Source: Blastomonas fulva (GTDB lineage: Bacteria; Pseudomonadota; Alphaproteobacteria; Sphingomonadales; Sphingomonadaceae). From it: 64,000 nt of DNA. The DNA lies in the NCBI RefSeq assembly GCF_003431825.1, contig NZ_CP020083.1, positions 868,001 to 932,000 of the forward strand, written 5' to 3'. The notes beneath the pieces were generated by a model. The model was given only the letters and a program-made list of their open reading frames with translations, was not told where the DNA came from and made no database searches. The translations under genes and the position numbers were made by a program. Below are positions 55,420-64,000 of the stretch, in pieces. How positions within the stretch are numbered: the first letter of the stretch is position 1; each line of letters begins with the position of its first letter.

Positions 55420-55510
55420 AGCCGTTCAGGCGCCATCCCGGAAGGGAGCATGGTTGCGCACGCCGTAAGCTGCGTTACACAGCGATCATGCGAGCCACGA
55501 ACAGCCCTTC

Positions 55511-56701
55511 ATGCGCATCCTGATCATCGGCGCGGGAATATCCGGGCTTGCCGCCGCGCTGGCGCTGGCGCGCAAGGGGCACGAGGTCCGCGTGGCCGAG
55601 CGCGCCGATGGGCTGCACGAGGTCGGCGCAGGCCTGCAGCTGGGCCCCAACGCGATGCGCGCGCTCGGCGAGCTTGGGGTCGCAGAGGCTGTGGCGGCGG
55701 CAGGCCAGGCTCCGCAGGCGATCACGCTGCGCGATGGCCGCAGCGCGCGCGATATTCTCAAGATTCCGCTGGGCGATGCCGCGCTGCGCCGCTGGGGCGC
55801 GCGCTATGTGGCGGTGCACCGTGCCGATCTGGTCGCGATCCTGCATGCCGCACTCGAGGCACTCCAGCCCGGCGCGCTGGTCACCGGCTGCGCGATCGAG
55901 CGGATAGATACCGATCGCGCCGAGGCGATGAGCGCAGACGGGCAGACGCTGCGCGCCGATCTGATCATCGGTGCAGACGGCATCCGCTCGCAGGTGCGCG
56001 CGCAGCTGTTCGGCGCCGATGCCGCGCGCTTTACCGGACACGTCGCCTGGCGCGCGCTGGTAGCCGTCGCGAAGGACGATCCGGCTGCGCCCCCTGCGGG
56101 GGTGGGCGCCTGGCTGGGCCCGCGCCGCCATGCGGTCACCTATCGGGTACGTCCGGGTCTGGTCAATTTCGTCGGGGTGATCGAACAGGCCGACTGGCGC
56201 GAGGAAGGCTGGAACCTGCCCGGCGACCCCGACCGGCTGCGTGCCGCGTTTGCCGGGTGGGGCGCGATAACCCGGCTGCTCGCGCGGGTGGATCAACCGC
56301 TGCGCTGGGGCCTGCACGACCGCAAGCCGATGCGCGCCTGGCACCGCGGCCGCGCGGTGCTGATCGGCGATGCCTGCCACCCGATGCTGCCGTTCCTGGC
56401 GCAGGGCGCGGCAATGGGGATCGAGGATGCTGTGACGCTGGCCGAACTGCTGCCGATGGCAGACGATGCGTCGGCGCTTGAGACGGCGCTTGGCCGCTTC
56501 TTTGCAGTGCGCCAGCCACGCACCGCCCGGGTGCAGGCAGGCGCGCACGCCAACGGCGTGGATTTTCACGAAGGCAATCCGCTGGCGACGCTTGCGATGC
56601 GGCTGCCGCTGGGCCGCGCAGCCTCCGCCCGGCCCGATGCGGTGATGGCGCGTTGGGACTGGCTGTATGGCGGCGGACCGGTGCCGCCGCCGCGCGGCTG
56701 A
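55511..56701 (+). CDS. FAD-dependent aromatic-ring monooxygenase
   Basis: A 396-residue class A flavoprotein monooxygenase of the salicylate/6-hydroxynicotinate-hydroxylase-like group. It has the Rossmann motif LIIGAGISGLAAALALARKG (about 4-23), the DG motif LIIGADGIRSQVRAQLFG (about 153-170) and GDACHPMLPFLAQGAAMGIE (about 287-306). It uses NAD(P)H and oxygen to hydroxylate a small substrate; which one is unknown. It is separated from the DUF6445 gene by a short divergent gap. Confidence 0.9.
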   Translation: MRILIIGAGISGLAAALALARKGHEVRVAERADGLHEVGAGLQLGPNAMRALGELGVAEAVAAAGQAPQAITLRDGRSARDILKIPLGDAALRRWGARYVAVHRADLVAILHAALEALQPGALVTGCAIERIDTDRAEAMSADGQTLRADLIIGADGIRSQVRAQLFGADAARFTGHVAWRALVAVAKDDPAAPPAGVGAWLGPRRHAVTYRVRPGLVNFVGVIEQADWREEGWNLPGDPDRLRAAFAGWGAITRLLARVDQPLRWGLHDRKPMRAWHRGRAVLIGDACHPMLPFLAQGAAMGIEDAVTLAELLPMADDASALETALGRFFAVRQPRTARVQAGAHANGVDFHEGNPLATLAMRLPLGRAASARPDAVMARWDWLYGGGPVPPPRG

Positions 56702-56782
56702 ATGCCCCCACCTTGCCTAGCGAGTCGCTTTCCCGCATAAGCGCGGCGCACCCAGGCGATGGGGCGGCACAACGGAAGCAGC

Positions 56783-57223
56783 ATGGCCGATCAACCGATG
56801 ATATTCGTCCTCAACGGACCCAATCTCAACCTGCTCGGCCTGCGCGAGCCCGAAATCTATGGCTCCGATACGCTCGACGATATCGCCGACCGGCTGGACG
56901 ACCGCGCACAGGCACTGGGCCTTGCGATCGACATGCGGCAGTCGAACCATGAGGGCCATCTGATCGACTGGCTGCACGAGGCGCAGGCGAGCGGGGCCAA
57001 AGCGGTGCTGCTCAACGCCGGCGCGTTCACGCACACGTCGGTCGCGCTGTATGACGCGATCCGATCGATCACCACGCCGGTGATCGAGGTGCACCTGTCC
57101 AACCCGCATGCGCGCGAGGAATTCCGCCATCTGTCATGGGTTGGCCGGGCGGCGAAGGGCACGATCTGTGGGTTTGGCGCAGCGTCTTATCTATTGGCGC
57201 TGGAGGCCGCCGCGCTGCTATGA
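56783..57223 (+). CDS. aroQ: Type II 3-dehydroquinate dehydratase
   Basis: A 146-residue enzyme of the shikimate pathway (3-dehydroquinate to 3-dehydroshikimate), a dodecamer in other species. [20 protein letters not shown] starts the fold, with catalytic Tyr in EIYG (about 27). [16 protein letters not shown] and [15 protein letters not shown] give the substrate-binding His and Ser. The ATG at 56783 has GGAAGCA upstream. It lies just ahead of accB-accC, an order common in alphaproteobacteria. Confidence 0.95.
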   Translation: MADQPMIFVLNGPNLNLLGLREPEIYGSDTLDDIADRLDDRAQALGLAIDMRQSNHEGHLIDWLHEAQASGAKAVLLNAGAFTHTSVALYDAIRSITTPVIEVHLSNPHAREEFRHLSWVGRAAKGTICGFGAASYLLALEAAALL

Positions 57224-57342
57224 CCAGTTAACGGTTGTCTTTGCCGCCTCTGCGCGGGCATAGCTCAACCCAGGATATTCCAGCGCGGTCGCCGCAAACA
57301 AGGCACCCGCGAACAAGAACCATAAGGGCGCAGGAACAGACA

Positions 57343-57855
57343 ATGGCATCACCAAGCAGCAAAAGCGGCAATGCAAAACAGGGAGGCGGCATGAACATTG
57401 ACAGCAAACTGGTACGCGAACTGGCAGAATTGCTGGGCGAAACCGGGCTGAGCGAAATCGAGGTCGAAGATGGCGATCGCAAGATCCGCGTTGCGCGCAT
57501 GATCAGCGCAGCACCGGTGGCCAGCGTGGCCGTGGCCGCCGCACCCGCCGCTGTCGCCGCGCCCGCCGCCGCCCCGGCAGCCGCCGCTGCTGCGCCCGAA
57601 GCGCCCGCCGCACCGTCGATGGCCAATGCGGTCAAGTCTCCGATGGTCGGCACCACCTATCTCGCACCCGAGCCGGGTGCAGCGCCCTTCATCAGCATCG
57701 GCGCCGCAGTGAAGATCGGCGATCCGCTGCTGATCATCGAGGCGATGAAGGTCATGAACCCGATCACCGCCGAACGCGCGGGCAAGGTCACCGCGATCCT
57801 GGTGGAAGACGGGCAGCCGGTCGAGTTCGACCAGCCGCTGGTCGTCATCGAGTAA
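57343..57855 (+). CDS. accB: Biotin carboxyl carrier protein of acetyl-CoA carboxylase
   Basis: A 170-residue carrier. The N-terminus helix [20 protein letters not shown] is followed by an Ala/Pro-rich linker (about 70-95) and the biotinyl domain with EAMKVMN (biotinylated Lys about 135). It delivers carboxybiotin to the carboxyltransferase to make malonyl-CoA. The ATG at 57343 was chosen; AAGGGCGCAGG precedes it. It is seven bases before accC. Besides fatty acid synthesis, malonyl-CoA made here is also the substrate of the Mcr enzyme encoded at 28-32 kb. Confidence 0.96.
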   Translation: MASPSSKSGNAKQGGGMNIDSKLVRELAELLGETGLSEIEVEDGDRKIRVARMISAAPVASVAVAAAPAAVAAPAAAPAAAAAAPEAPAAPSMANAVKSPMVGTTYLAPEPGAAPFISIGAAVKIGDPLLIIEAMKVMNPITAERAGKVTAILVEDGQPVEFDQPLVVIE

Positions 57856-57862
57856 CCAGCCC

Positions 57863-59230
57863 ATGGCCATCAAGAAAATCCTGATCGCCAATCGCGGCGA
57901 AATCGCGCTGCGCATCCACCGCGCCGCGCACGAGATGGGTATCAAGACGGTGGCGGTGCACTCCACCGCCGATGCCGACGCGATGCACGTGCGGCTGGCG
58001 GACGAGGCGGTGTGCATCGGCCCGCCGCCCGCTGGGCAGAGCTATCTCAACATCGCCAACATCATTTCGGCCGCCGAGATCAGCCAGGCCGATGCGATCC
58101 ATCCGGGCTATGGCTTTCTGTCGGAAAACGCCAAGTTCGCCGAGATCGTCGAGGCGCACAAGATCATCTGGATCGGCCCCAAGCCCGAGCATATCCGCAC
58201 GATGGGCGACAAGGTCGAGGCCAAGCGCACCGCAGGTGCCCTCGGCATGCCTCTGGTCCCCGGATCCGACGGCGCGATCAAGGACATCCACGAGGCCAAG
58301 ATCATCGCCGCGTCGATCGGCTATCCGGTGCTGATCAAGGCGGCATCGGGCGGCGGCGGACGCGGCATGAAGGTCGTCCCGTCCGAGGACCAGCTCGAAT
58401 CTTTGATGCAGCAGGCGGGCAGCGAGGCCAAGTCGGCGTTCGGCGACGACACCGTGTACATGGAAAAATACCTCGGCAACCCGCGGCATATCGAGTTCCA
58501 GGTGTTCGGCGACGGCAAGGGCAACGCGATCCATCTGGGCGAGCGCGACTGTTCGCTGCAGCGCCGCCACCAGAAGGTGCTGGAAGAAGCCCCCTCGCCG
58601 GTCATCACCGCAGAAGAGCGCGAGCGCATGGGCGGCGTGGTGTGCAAGGCGATGGCCGACATGGGCTATCGCGGCGCAGGCACCATCGAGTTCCTTTGGG
58701 AGAACGGCGAGTTCTACTTCATCGAGATGAACACCCGGCTGCAGGTCGAGCATCCGGTGACAGAGGCGATCACCGGGGTCGATCTGGTGCGCGAGCAGAT
58801 CCGCATCGCCGAAGGCCATCCGCTTTCGGTCAAGCAGGACGAGATCGAGTTTCGCGGCCATGCGATCGAATGCCGGATCAACGCCGAGGATCCGCGCACC
58901 TTCGCGCCCTCGCCCGGCCTGGTCAGCTATTACCACCCCCCCGGCGGCATGCATGTCCGCGTCGACAGCGGGCTGTACGCCGGATACCGGATCCCGCCTT
59001 ACTACGACAGCATGATCGCCAAGGTCATCGTCTATGGCCGCACCCGCCAGGGCTGCATCATGCGCCTCAAGCGCGCGCTCGAGGAGTTCGTGGTGCAGGG
59101 CGTCAAGACGACGATCCCGCTGCATCAGGAGCTGCTCAAGCAGGATGATTTCCTGTCGGGCGACTATACTATAAAATGGCTGGAAAACTGGCTGGCCGAG
59201 CTGGACGCACAGGAAGCGGAACAGGCATAA
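57863..59230 (+). CDS. accC: Biotin carboxylase subunit of acetyl-CoA carboxylase
   Basis: A 455-residue ATP-grasp enzyme that carboxylates biotin on AccB. N-terminal [20 protein letters not shown], glycine-rich loop [33 protein letters not shown] and [20 protein letters not shown] are all conserved. Catalytic Arg lies in [11 protein letters not shown]. Co-transcribed with accB. It is of the cytoplasmic bacterial AccC type rather than of a propionyl-CoA carboxylase fusion. Confidence 0.97.
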   Translation: MAIKKILIANRGEIALRIHRAAHEMGIKTVAVHSTADADAMHVRLADEAVCIGPPPAGQSYLNIANIISAAEISQADAIHPGYGFLSENAKFAEIVEAHKIIWIGPKPEHIRTMGDKVEAKRTAGALGMPLVPGSDGAIKDIHEAKIIAASIGYPVLIKAASGGGGRGMKVVPSEDQLESLMQQAGSEAKSAFGDDTVYMEKYLGNPRHIEFQVFGDGKGNAIHLGERDCSLQRRHQKVLEEAPSPVITAEERERMGGVVCKAMADMGYRGAGTIEFLWENGEFYFIEMNTRLQVEHPVTEAITGVDLVREQIRIAEGHPLSVKQDEIEFRGHAIECRINAEDPRTFAPSPGLVSYYHPPGGMHVRVDSGLYAGYRIPPYYDSMIAKVIVYGRTRQGCIMRLKRALEEFVVQGVKTTIPLHQELLKQDDFLSGDYTIKWLENWLAELDAQEAEQA

Positions 59231-59265
59231 ACGCCCCTGACAGGGTGCCATGAGGAGAGACGGTG

Positions 59266-61206
59266 ATGATGCGTTGGTCTGCAATGCTGTTGCTCGGAGT
59301 CACCGTCCCTCTTGCCGCGCAGGTGGCAACCCCCGACCGGCCGGTGACCGATCCGGCCAGCATCGCCTCGCCCGCCAATCCGCAGGCGCGGCCGGTGCCG
59401 ATCGACGATATCGGCGCAACGCGTGGGCTTGCGGGCGTGACGTGGAGCGCGGACGGCAAGCAGATCTTCGTCTCGACCAACATCACCGGCAGGTTCAACA
59501 TCTGGCGCACCGATGCCGCGGGCAGCTGGCCAGTGCAGATCACGCAATCGGACGAGGTGCAGTCCGGCCTCGTCGCCTCGCGCGATGGCCAATGGGTGTA
59601 TTTCGAGGAGGATGTGGGCGGCAATGAATATGCCGATATCTACCGCGTGCCGACCGGCGGCGGCGCGGTCGAGCGGCTGACCCAGACCCCCTACATCGCC
59701 GAAAGCGACATGCTGACCAGCGCGCAGACCGACTGGATCGCGCTTTCGACCAAGCTTAAGTCCGAAGGCCAGTCCAACCTTGCGGTTATGGGCCCCGATG
59801 GCAAGGTGCGCAACCTGACGGCAGAGAAGGACCCGCAGTTCAACTGGGGCCCGGTCGCGTTCGTCGACAACGGCAAGGCAATCATCGCCAACCGCGCGCG
59901 GGTCGACAGCCGCGAGGGCGAGGTTTGGAAGGTCAGCATCGCCGATGGCAAAGCGGTCAAGCTGCTGGGCGCCAAGGACGTGCGCTACGAGGCTGCCGAT
60001 GCCACCGCCGATGGCAGCCTGCTTGCCATCTCGACCAACGAGAAGACGGGGCAGGACCATGCCGGGGTCTACAGGGTCGCAGACAAGAGCTGGACCTGGC
60101 TCAAGCCCACGCCCTGGGAGCAGCTTGCTGGCGGCTTCATCGAGGACGGCAAGGCGCTGGTGGCGCGGACCAATGCCGATACGCGCTCGACGCTGACCCG
60201 CTTCGATCTGGCGAGCCGCACCGAGACGCCGTTGCCGCTCGACCCGGGCGTCAACAACCTCACCGGCGCGCAGCCGCTGTCACCCGACGGCCGGATGCTG
60301 CTGACCACGCGTTCGGGCGCGGATTCGCCATCCAACCTGTATGTCGTCGATCTGGCCGCCAACACCGCGCGCCCCGCGACACAGCTCGCGATGGCCAGCC
60401 TGACGCCCGCGGTGCTGCCCAAATCGAGCGTCGTGACCTACAAGAGCTTTGACGGCACGCTGGTGAGCGCGGTGGTGACGATGCCGTTCAACCTCAAGCG
60501 CGACGGCTCCAACCCGGCCATCGTCATCCCGCATGGCGGCCCGACATCGGCGACGCAGGACGGCTTCAGCCAGTATGCCGCTGCCTTTGCCAGCCGCGGA
60601 TATGTGGTGATCGCACCCAATTTCCGCGGATCGACCGGCTATGGCGATGCCTTCCAGAACGCCAACTACAAGGATCTGGGCGGCGGCGACCTCAAGGACA
60701 CGGTCGCGGCCAAGCAGTTCCTGGTCAGCACCGGCTATGTCGACAAGGCCAGGGTCGGCATCTTCGGCGGATCCTATGGCGGGTTCATGACGCTGATGGC
60801 GATCGGCCGCACCCCCGACGAGTTCGCCGCTGCGGTGCAGTGGTTCGGGATCATCAACTGGAACACGATGTACCGCGATCAGGACGAGCGGCTTAAAGCC
60901 TATCAACGCGGTCTGCTCGGCACGCCCGACGAGAACCCCGATGTCTACAAGGCGTCCTCGCCGCTGACCTATCTCAATGCCGCAAAGGCACCTTTGCTCA
61001 CCATTCAGGGCGAAAACGACATCCGCGTGCCGCGCGGCCAGGCGCAGGAGGTCAACGATCTGCTCAAGGCCAAGGGCAACATCGTCGAGACCGTGTTCTA
61101 CCCGCAGGAAGGCCATGGCTTCGACCGGCGCGAGAACCGACTGGATTCGTTGCGGCGGACGGTCGCCTGGTTCGATACCCATCTGAAGGGCAAGCCGGCG
61201 AAATAA
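59266..61206 (+). CDS. S9 family peptidase (prolyl oligopeptidase/dipeptidyl peptidase-like)
   Basis: A 646-residue exported serine peptidase. After a signal peptide (MLLLGVTVPLAAQ) comes a WD/beta-propeller domain (about 45-380) and an alpha/beta-hydrolase domain. The nucleophile motif is GIFGGSYGGFMTLM (Ser about 504). Asp in GENDIRVPRGQ (about 585) and His in EGHGFDRREN (about 617) complete the triad. It likely trims peptides in the periplasm. ATG 59266 follows GAGGAGA by seven bases; GTG 59263 and ATG 59269 are adjacent alternatives. Confidence 0.93.
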   Translation: MMRWSAMLLLGVTVPLAAQVATPDRPVTDPASIASPANPQARPVPIDDIGATRGLAGVTWSADGKQIFVSTNITGRFNIWRTDAAGSWPVQITQSDEVQSGLVASRDGQWVYFEEDVGGNEYADIYRVPTGGGAVERLTQTPYIAESDMLTSAQTDWIALSTKLKSEGQSNLAVMGPDGKVRNLTAEKDPQFNWGPVAFVDNGKAIIANRARVDSREGEVWKVSIADGKAVKLLGAKDVRYEAADATADGSLLAISTNEKTGQDHAGVYRVADKSWTWLKPTPWEQLAGGFIEDGKALVARTNADTRSTLTRFDLASRTETPLPLDPGVNNLTGAQPLSPDGRMLLTTRSGADSPSNLYVVDLAANTARPATQLAMASLTPAVLPKSSVVTYKSFDGTLVSAVVTMPFNLKRDGSNPAIVIPHGGPTSATQDGFSQYAAAFASRGYVVIAPNFRGSTGYGDAFQNANYKDLGGGDLKDTVAAKQFLVSTGYVDKARVGIFGGSYGGFMTLMAIGRTPDEFAAAVQWFGIINWNTMYRDQDERLKAYQRGLLGTPDENPDVYKASSPLTYLNAAKAPLLTIQGENDIRVPRGQAQEVNDLLKAKGNIVETVFYPQEGHGFDRRENRLDSLRRTVAWFDTHLKGKPAK

Positions 61207-61315
61207 GCGCGGTGCTTCCGGATTTCGAGCGATTGCCCGGTGCTCCGGGGCAGGGAAATGCTGCACTGCACAAAAATCGATTGAAACCGGACGTGGCTTT
61301 GATCATATTGTGGGC

Positions 61316-61621
61316 ATGGATATCAACAAGACCGTGCTTGAGGCGATCGCCCTGCGCAAATGTCTGGAAGCGACCTACAACCGCACCCGCATCCGGCTTG
61401 CGCCGCACATTCTCTATACGCGCCACGACCAGCTGTACCTGGATGGCGTGACGCTGGAGCGCGACGGCAAGCCCCCGCGCGAGATCAAGGTCGGCGCGTT
61501 CAAGCTCGACGGCCTGAACGATCTCGCGCTGACCGACCGTCTGTTCGATCCCCAGCCGGTGTTCAACCCTCGCGAAGATCGCTACCAGGGCAACACGCTG
61601 TTCGCGGTCGAGATGGCCTGA
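61316..61621 (+). CDS. Short protein with WYL-like strand pattern, unknown function
   Basis: A 101-residue protein. ALRKCLEATYNRTRIRLAPH and LYTRHDQLYLDGVTLERDGK resemble the ligand-binding WYL core of regulators, but there is no helix-turn-helix part, so the whole gene would be a stand-alone sensor. The ATG at 61316 was preferred over a GTG six bases earlier. It lies 110 bases after the S9 peptidase gene and converges with the next gene. Confidence 0.7.
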   Translation: MDINKTVLEAIALRKCLEATYNRTRIRLAPHILYTRHDQLYLDGVTLERDGKPPREIKVGAFKLDGLNDLALTDRLFDPQPVFNPREDRYQGNTLFAVEMA

Positions 61622-61624
61622 GGC

Positions 61625-62005
61625 CTACTGCCTCTCGACGCTCAGCGAGGCGTCGTCGATCGTCAGGCTGAGCCGGCGCGGATCGCGCGCGGTATCGATC
61701 AGGAAGACATGAGGCCCGCTGGCGGCGAGGATGGCATCCATCGCCTTTTCGAGCGGGATCTGCACCTTGGGGATGCGCGCACAGTCGCACGACACCTCGA
61801 CCACGTTCTTGCCCGAGCGCACCACCGTGATCGTCACCCCCGATTTCGATGAGCCGCGCGCATCCGAGATGATGTCGCCTTCATAGGTGCCCGCGACCAT
61901 ATCGGCGAGATCAGGCTTGCGCTCGGGCGTTGCCGCGATAGCCGCCGACGCGGGCAGCAATGCCGCCAGCAACAGGGTCAGAACCCGGATCCAATATGCG
62001 CGCAT
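61625..62005 (-). CDS. Secreted protein of unknown function
   Basis: A 126-residue exported protein. The signal peptide (about 1-24, ending ASAAIAA) starts at ATG 62005 with GAGGGAAGG upstream. The mature part is predicted as beta sheet: GTYEGDIISDARGSSKSGVT, VVRSGKNVVEVSCDCARIPK, RRLSLTIDDASLSVE. Two Cys close together (CDC) may bind metal or form a disulfide. No family is recognised. It overlaps no neighbour and lies three bases from the convergent WYL-like gene. Confidence 0.75.
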   Translation of the reverse strand: MRAYWIRVLTLLLAALLPASAAIAATPERKPDLADMVAGTYEGDIISDARGSSKSGVTITVVRSGKNVVEVSCDCARIPKVQIPLEKAMDAILAASGPHVFLIDTARDPRRLSLTIDDASLSVERQ

Positions 62006-62076
62006 CGCCTTGCCCTCCCTCGAACAGCGTTCACCAGCCATAGCCGCGATTGCGGCCCGCCGATTGGACAATCGCG

Positions 62077-63267
62077 TCACCTCTTCGCCGCGACGCGCTC
62101 CACCTCGGCCATCACCCGCAGCACATTGCCGCTCCAGATCTTCTCGACCTCGGCGGGCGTCAGCCCGCGCGCGAGCAGCGCCTCGGTGATCCGGGGAATT
62201 TCGCTGATCTGGTTGAGCCCGATCACCCCGCCACCACCATCCCAGTCCGCACCGATCCCGACATGATCAACACCGACGAGGTCGATGCAATGGAAGATCG
62301 CCTGCATGTAGCGGTTGAAATCGGTGTTCGATCGCGGCTCGGCAGCGTTCGCTGCGGCCCATCGCGCCATCAGCGCAGCGCGTGCCTCGGGTGCTAGGTC
62401 AGCTGCGGCTGCCATCTGCGGGAGCAGCGCCTCGACCGTCGGACGCGGCTTGTCGGGCGAAAGGAACAGGCTGTTGATCTGGATCACCCCGCCCTTCGCC
62501 GCGAGCGCCTTGAGCCGGGCGTCGTCGAGATTGCGCGGATGATCGTGCAGCGCCTTCGGGCCCGAATGCGACAGGATGATCGGCGCCTTTGAAAGCTCGA
62601 GCATCTGATCGAAGCTGCTGTCGGCCGCGTGGCTGGCATCGATGATGATGCCCAGCCGGTTGGCCTCGCGCACCCACGCCTTGCCCAGTTCGCTCAGCCC
62701 CCCGTGCACCGCTTCGCCATTGGTCGAGTCGGCAAGCTGGTTGGTGCCGTTGTGCACCGGACCCGCCATGCGCAGGCCGAGCTGATGGAAGGCCTCCAGA
62801 TTGGCAAGATCGGTGCCCAGCGGGTAGCTGTTTTCCATCGAGATATAGACGATGCGCTTTCCGGTCGCGGCGATAAGGCTGGCATCGGCGGCGGTGGTGG
62901 CGATGGCGAAGCTCTGCGGATTGGCGGCGACGAAATCGTGGATCTGGTGCAGCCGTTTGAGCGCATGCGCCAGCGCGCGGGCATAGCCCTCCGCGTCATT
63001 GGGCCCCTGGTCGGTATAGATCACCCAGAAGCCGCCATCGAGCCCGCCCTCGATCATCCGGGGCAGATCGACCTGGGTGCTGTCGTGCAGCACATCGTGC
63101 CGATCGGTGATCCGCCAGCCGGGCCGGTCCAGATTGGCGGGGCTGTCGAGATGGGTGTCGAGCGTCAGCACGCTGTCGTGCACGCGCGCCGCATCGGATG
63201 CGTCCTGCGCGGCAAGCGGCCCGGCCAGACAGGCCAGCGCCAGTAACGGGAGGGTTCGCAGCGTCAT
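62077..63267 (-). CDS. Membrane dipeptidase (renal dipeptidase family, M19)
   Basis: A 396-residue exported zinc dipeptidase. The signal peptide is MTLRTLPLLALACLAGPLAA. Metal ligands are visible: His and Asp in LDTHLDSP, Glu in ISMENSYPLG, His in IDASHAADSS and ILSHSGPKAL, and Asp in GIGADWDGGG. Members cleave dipeptides, including D-amino-acid peptides from the cell wall. It is eight bases after the MOSC gene and probably forms an operon with it. Confidence 0.94.
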   Translation of the reverse strand: MTLRTLPLLALACLAGPLAAQDASDAARVHDSVLTLDTHLDSPANLDRPGWRITDRHDVLHDSTQVDLPRMIEGGLDGGFWVIYTDQGPNDAEGYARALAHALKRLHQIHDFVAANPQSFAIATTAADASLIAATGKRIVYISMENSYPLGTDLANLEAFHQLGLRMAGPVHNGTNQLADSTNGEAVHGGLSELGKAWVREANRLGIIIDASHAADSSFDQMLELSKAPIILSHSGPKALHDHPRNLDDARLKALAAKGGVIQINSLFLSPDKPRPTVEALLPQMAAAADLAPEARAALMARWAAANAAEPRSNTDFNRYMQAIFHCIDLVGVDHVGIGADWDGGGGVIGLNQISEIPRITEALLARGLTPAEVEKIWSGNVLRVMAEVERVAAKR

Positions 63268-63275
63268 GGTCCCTT

Positions 63276-63941
63276 TCAATCCGCCAGCGCCGCGGCACGC
63301 TTGCGCCAGTCTGCCGCCAGCTGCGGCAGATCGGCGAGCGCGCGCACCGCTTCGGGCTCTGCCTTGTACTGCCCGCCGACGAGCAGCTTGAACACCCGGT
63401 CGACGGTCCACGCAGACGGGCCCTGCTCGACCAGCCGCATGACGTCGCCCGACTGCACCCGCCCGGGCTCAAGCACGCGATAATAGAAGCCGCAGCGCGC
63501 GGTGCGCACGATCTCTGCCATCACCGATTGTTTGCCCGACACGCCAAAGCGGTGATCGAGCTTCCAGCAGGGCTGGCGTCCCTTGGTCAGCTCGACCAGC
63601 GCCTCTCCCAGCCGAAACCTGTCGCCGATACGCATATCGGTTTCGACCAGCCCGCGGGTCGAGATGTTCTCGCCAAAGGCGCCGGGCTTCTGCAGCAATT
63701 TGTGCGAATCCAGCCGCTGCTGCCAGAAGCTGTAGTGATCGAAGGGATAATGGTGGATCGCCATGTCCGGACCGCCATGGTGGACGGTGTCGGCGACCGC
63801 ATCTCCGACAAATCCAAGCTCGCCCAGCATTACGGGGCCGGTGACTGGTTGACGCGCGATGGCGCTCATCGTGCCGTCTTCACGAAAGGGGCGGGGCGTG
63901 CCGGTGAGCAGCGCCAGGATGCGGACCGCGTGCGAACTCAT
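63276..63941 (-). CDS. MOSC domain protein (YiiM-like)
   Basis: A 221-residue protein of the MOSC fold (molybdenum-cofactor sulfurase C-terminal). GFVGDAVADTVHHGGPDMAI, PGAFGENISTRGL and RQPCWKLDHRFG with the conserved Cys are present. MOSC proteins bind or transfer sulfur to molybdenum cofactors or act in N-hydroxylated base reduction (YiiM). The C-terminal helical tail is standard for YiiM. About 60 bases remain to the window end, with no further gene seen. Confidence 0.9.
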   Translation of the reverse strand: MSSHAVRILALLTGTPRPFREDGTMSAIARQPVTGPVMLGELGFVGDAVADTVHHGGPDMAIHHYPFDHYSFWQQRLDSHKLLQKPGAFGENISTRGLVETDMRIGDRFRLGEALVELTKGRQPCWKLDHRFGVSGKQSVMAEIVRTARCGFYYRVLEPGRVQSGDVMRLVEQGPSAWTVDRVFKLLVGGQYKAEPEAVRALADLPQLAADWRKRAAALAD

Positions 63942-64000
63942 GCAGCATCCAAGCTAACCCCGTGCGCGGGGGGACGCAACGCAATTCAACCCCCGATGTG

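Overview
This window is GC-rich, densely packed chromosomal DNA from an alphaproteobacterium, most likely a member of Sphingomonadales. The evidence is the gene complement: a SusC/OmpA-like TonB receptor with a carboxypeptidase-regulatory domain, sphingomonad-type secreted proteins of unknown function, CarD, FdxA, GlnD, a Suv3-type helicase, and the very high G+C at third codon positions. No rRNA, CRISPR array, insertion sequence or prophage was seen. One tRNA (Thr, anticodon GGT) is present.

Layout. 1-4.5 kb: the 3' end of clpX, then a large TonB-dependent receptor and a double terminator. 4.5-6.8 kb: thrS on the minus strand, preceded by what reads as a complete threonine attenuator: a leaderless 23-codon Thr-rich leader peptide, competing hairpins and a U-tract. 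6.8-7.7 kb: a small membrane-protein/XRE-regulator operon. 7.8-18.1 kb: hydrolase, midA-lgt pair, acyl-CoA synthetase, glnD, a class III cyclase and an acyl-CoA dehydrogenase. 18.2-24.9 kb: two unrecognised proteins, a GST plus GFA-fold pair, a DUF3857/transglutaminase protein and an ankyrin protein. 25.0-26.8 kb: the overlapping trio SCO1, YcgN-like and YgjP-like peptidase.

26.8-38.5 kb is the most distinctive part. A lower-GC orphan gene and a ParE/ribbon-helix-helix toxin-antitoxin pair lie beside a two-gene operon for propionyl-CoA synthase (pcs, about 1,830 residues) and malonyl-CoA reductase (mcr, about 1,224 residues), followed by a class A beta-lactamase lipoprotein. Together Pcs and Mcr convert malonyl-CoA to propionyl-CoA through 3-hydroxypropionate. 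This is the signature half of the 3-hydroxypropionate bi-cycle, known from Chloroflexus and from some erythrobacterial phototrophs. The rest of the cycle is not in this window. Acetyl-CoA carboxylase subunits accB and accC, which supply malonyl-CoA, lie 20 kb further on as ordinary housekeeping genes.

38.7-64 kb is mainly housekeeping: a translationally chained ABC ATPase-lipoprotein-nadB group, carD, fdxA, an S4 protein with a Suv3-type helicase, an M23 peptidase, a divergent Rrf2 regulator/methyltransferase pair, xth, two tandem DUF4139 proteins, infC (apparently starting at AUA), tRNA-Thr, a DUF6445 protein, an FAD monooxygenase, aroQ, accBC, an S9 peptidase, a membrane dipeptidase and a MOSC protein. 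The best candidates for something little described are the thrS attenuator, the regulation in front of pcs, the AUA start of infC and the tRNA-Thr leader-trailer helix.
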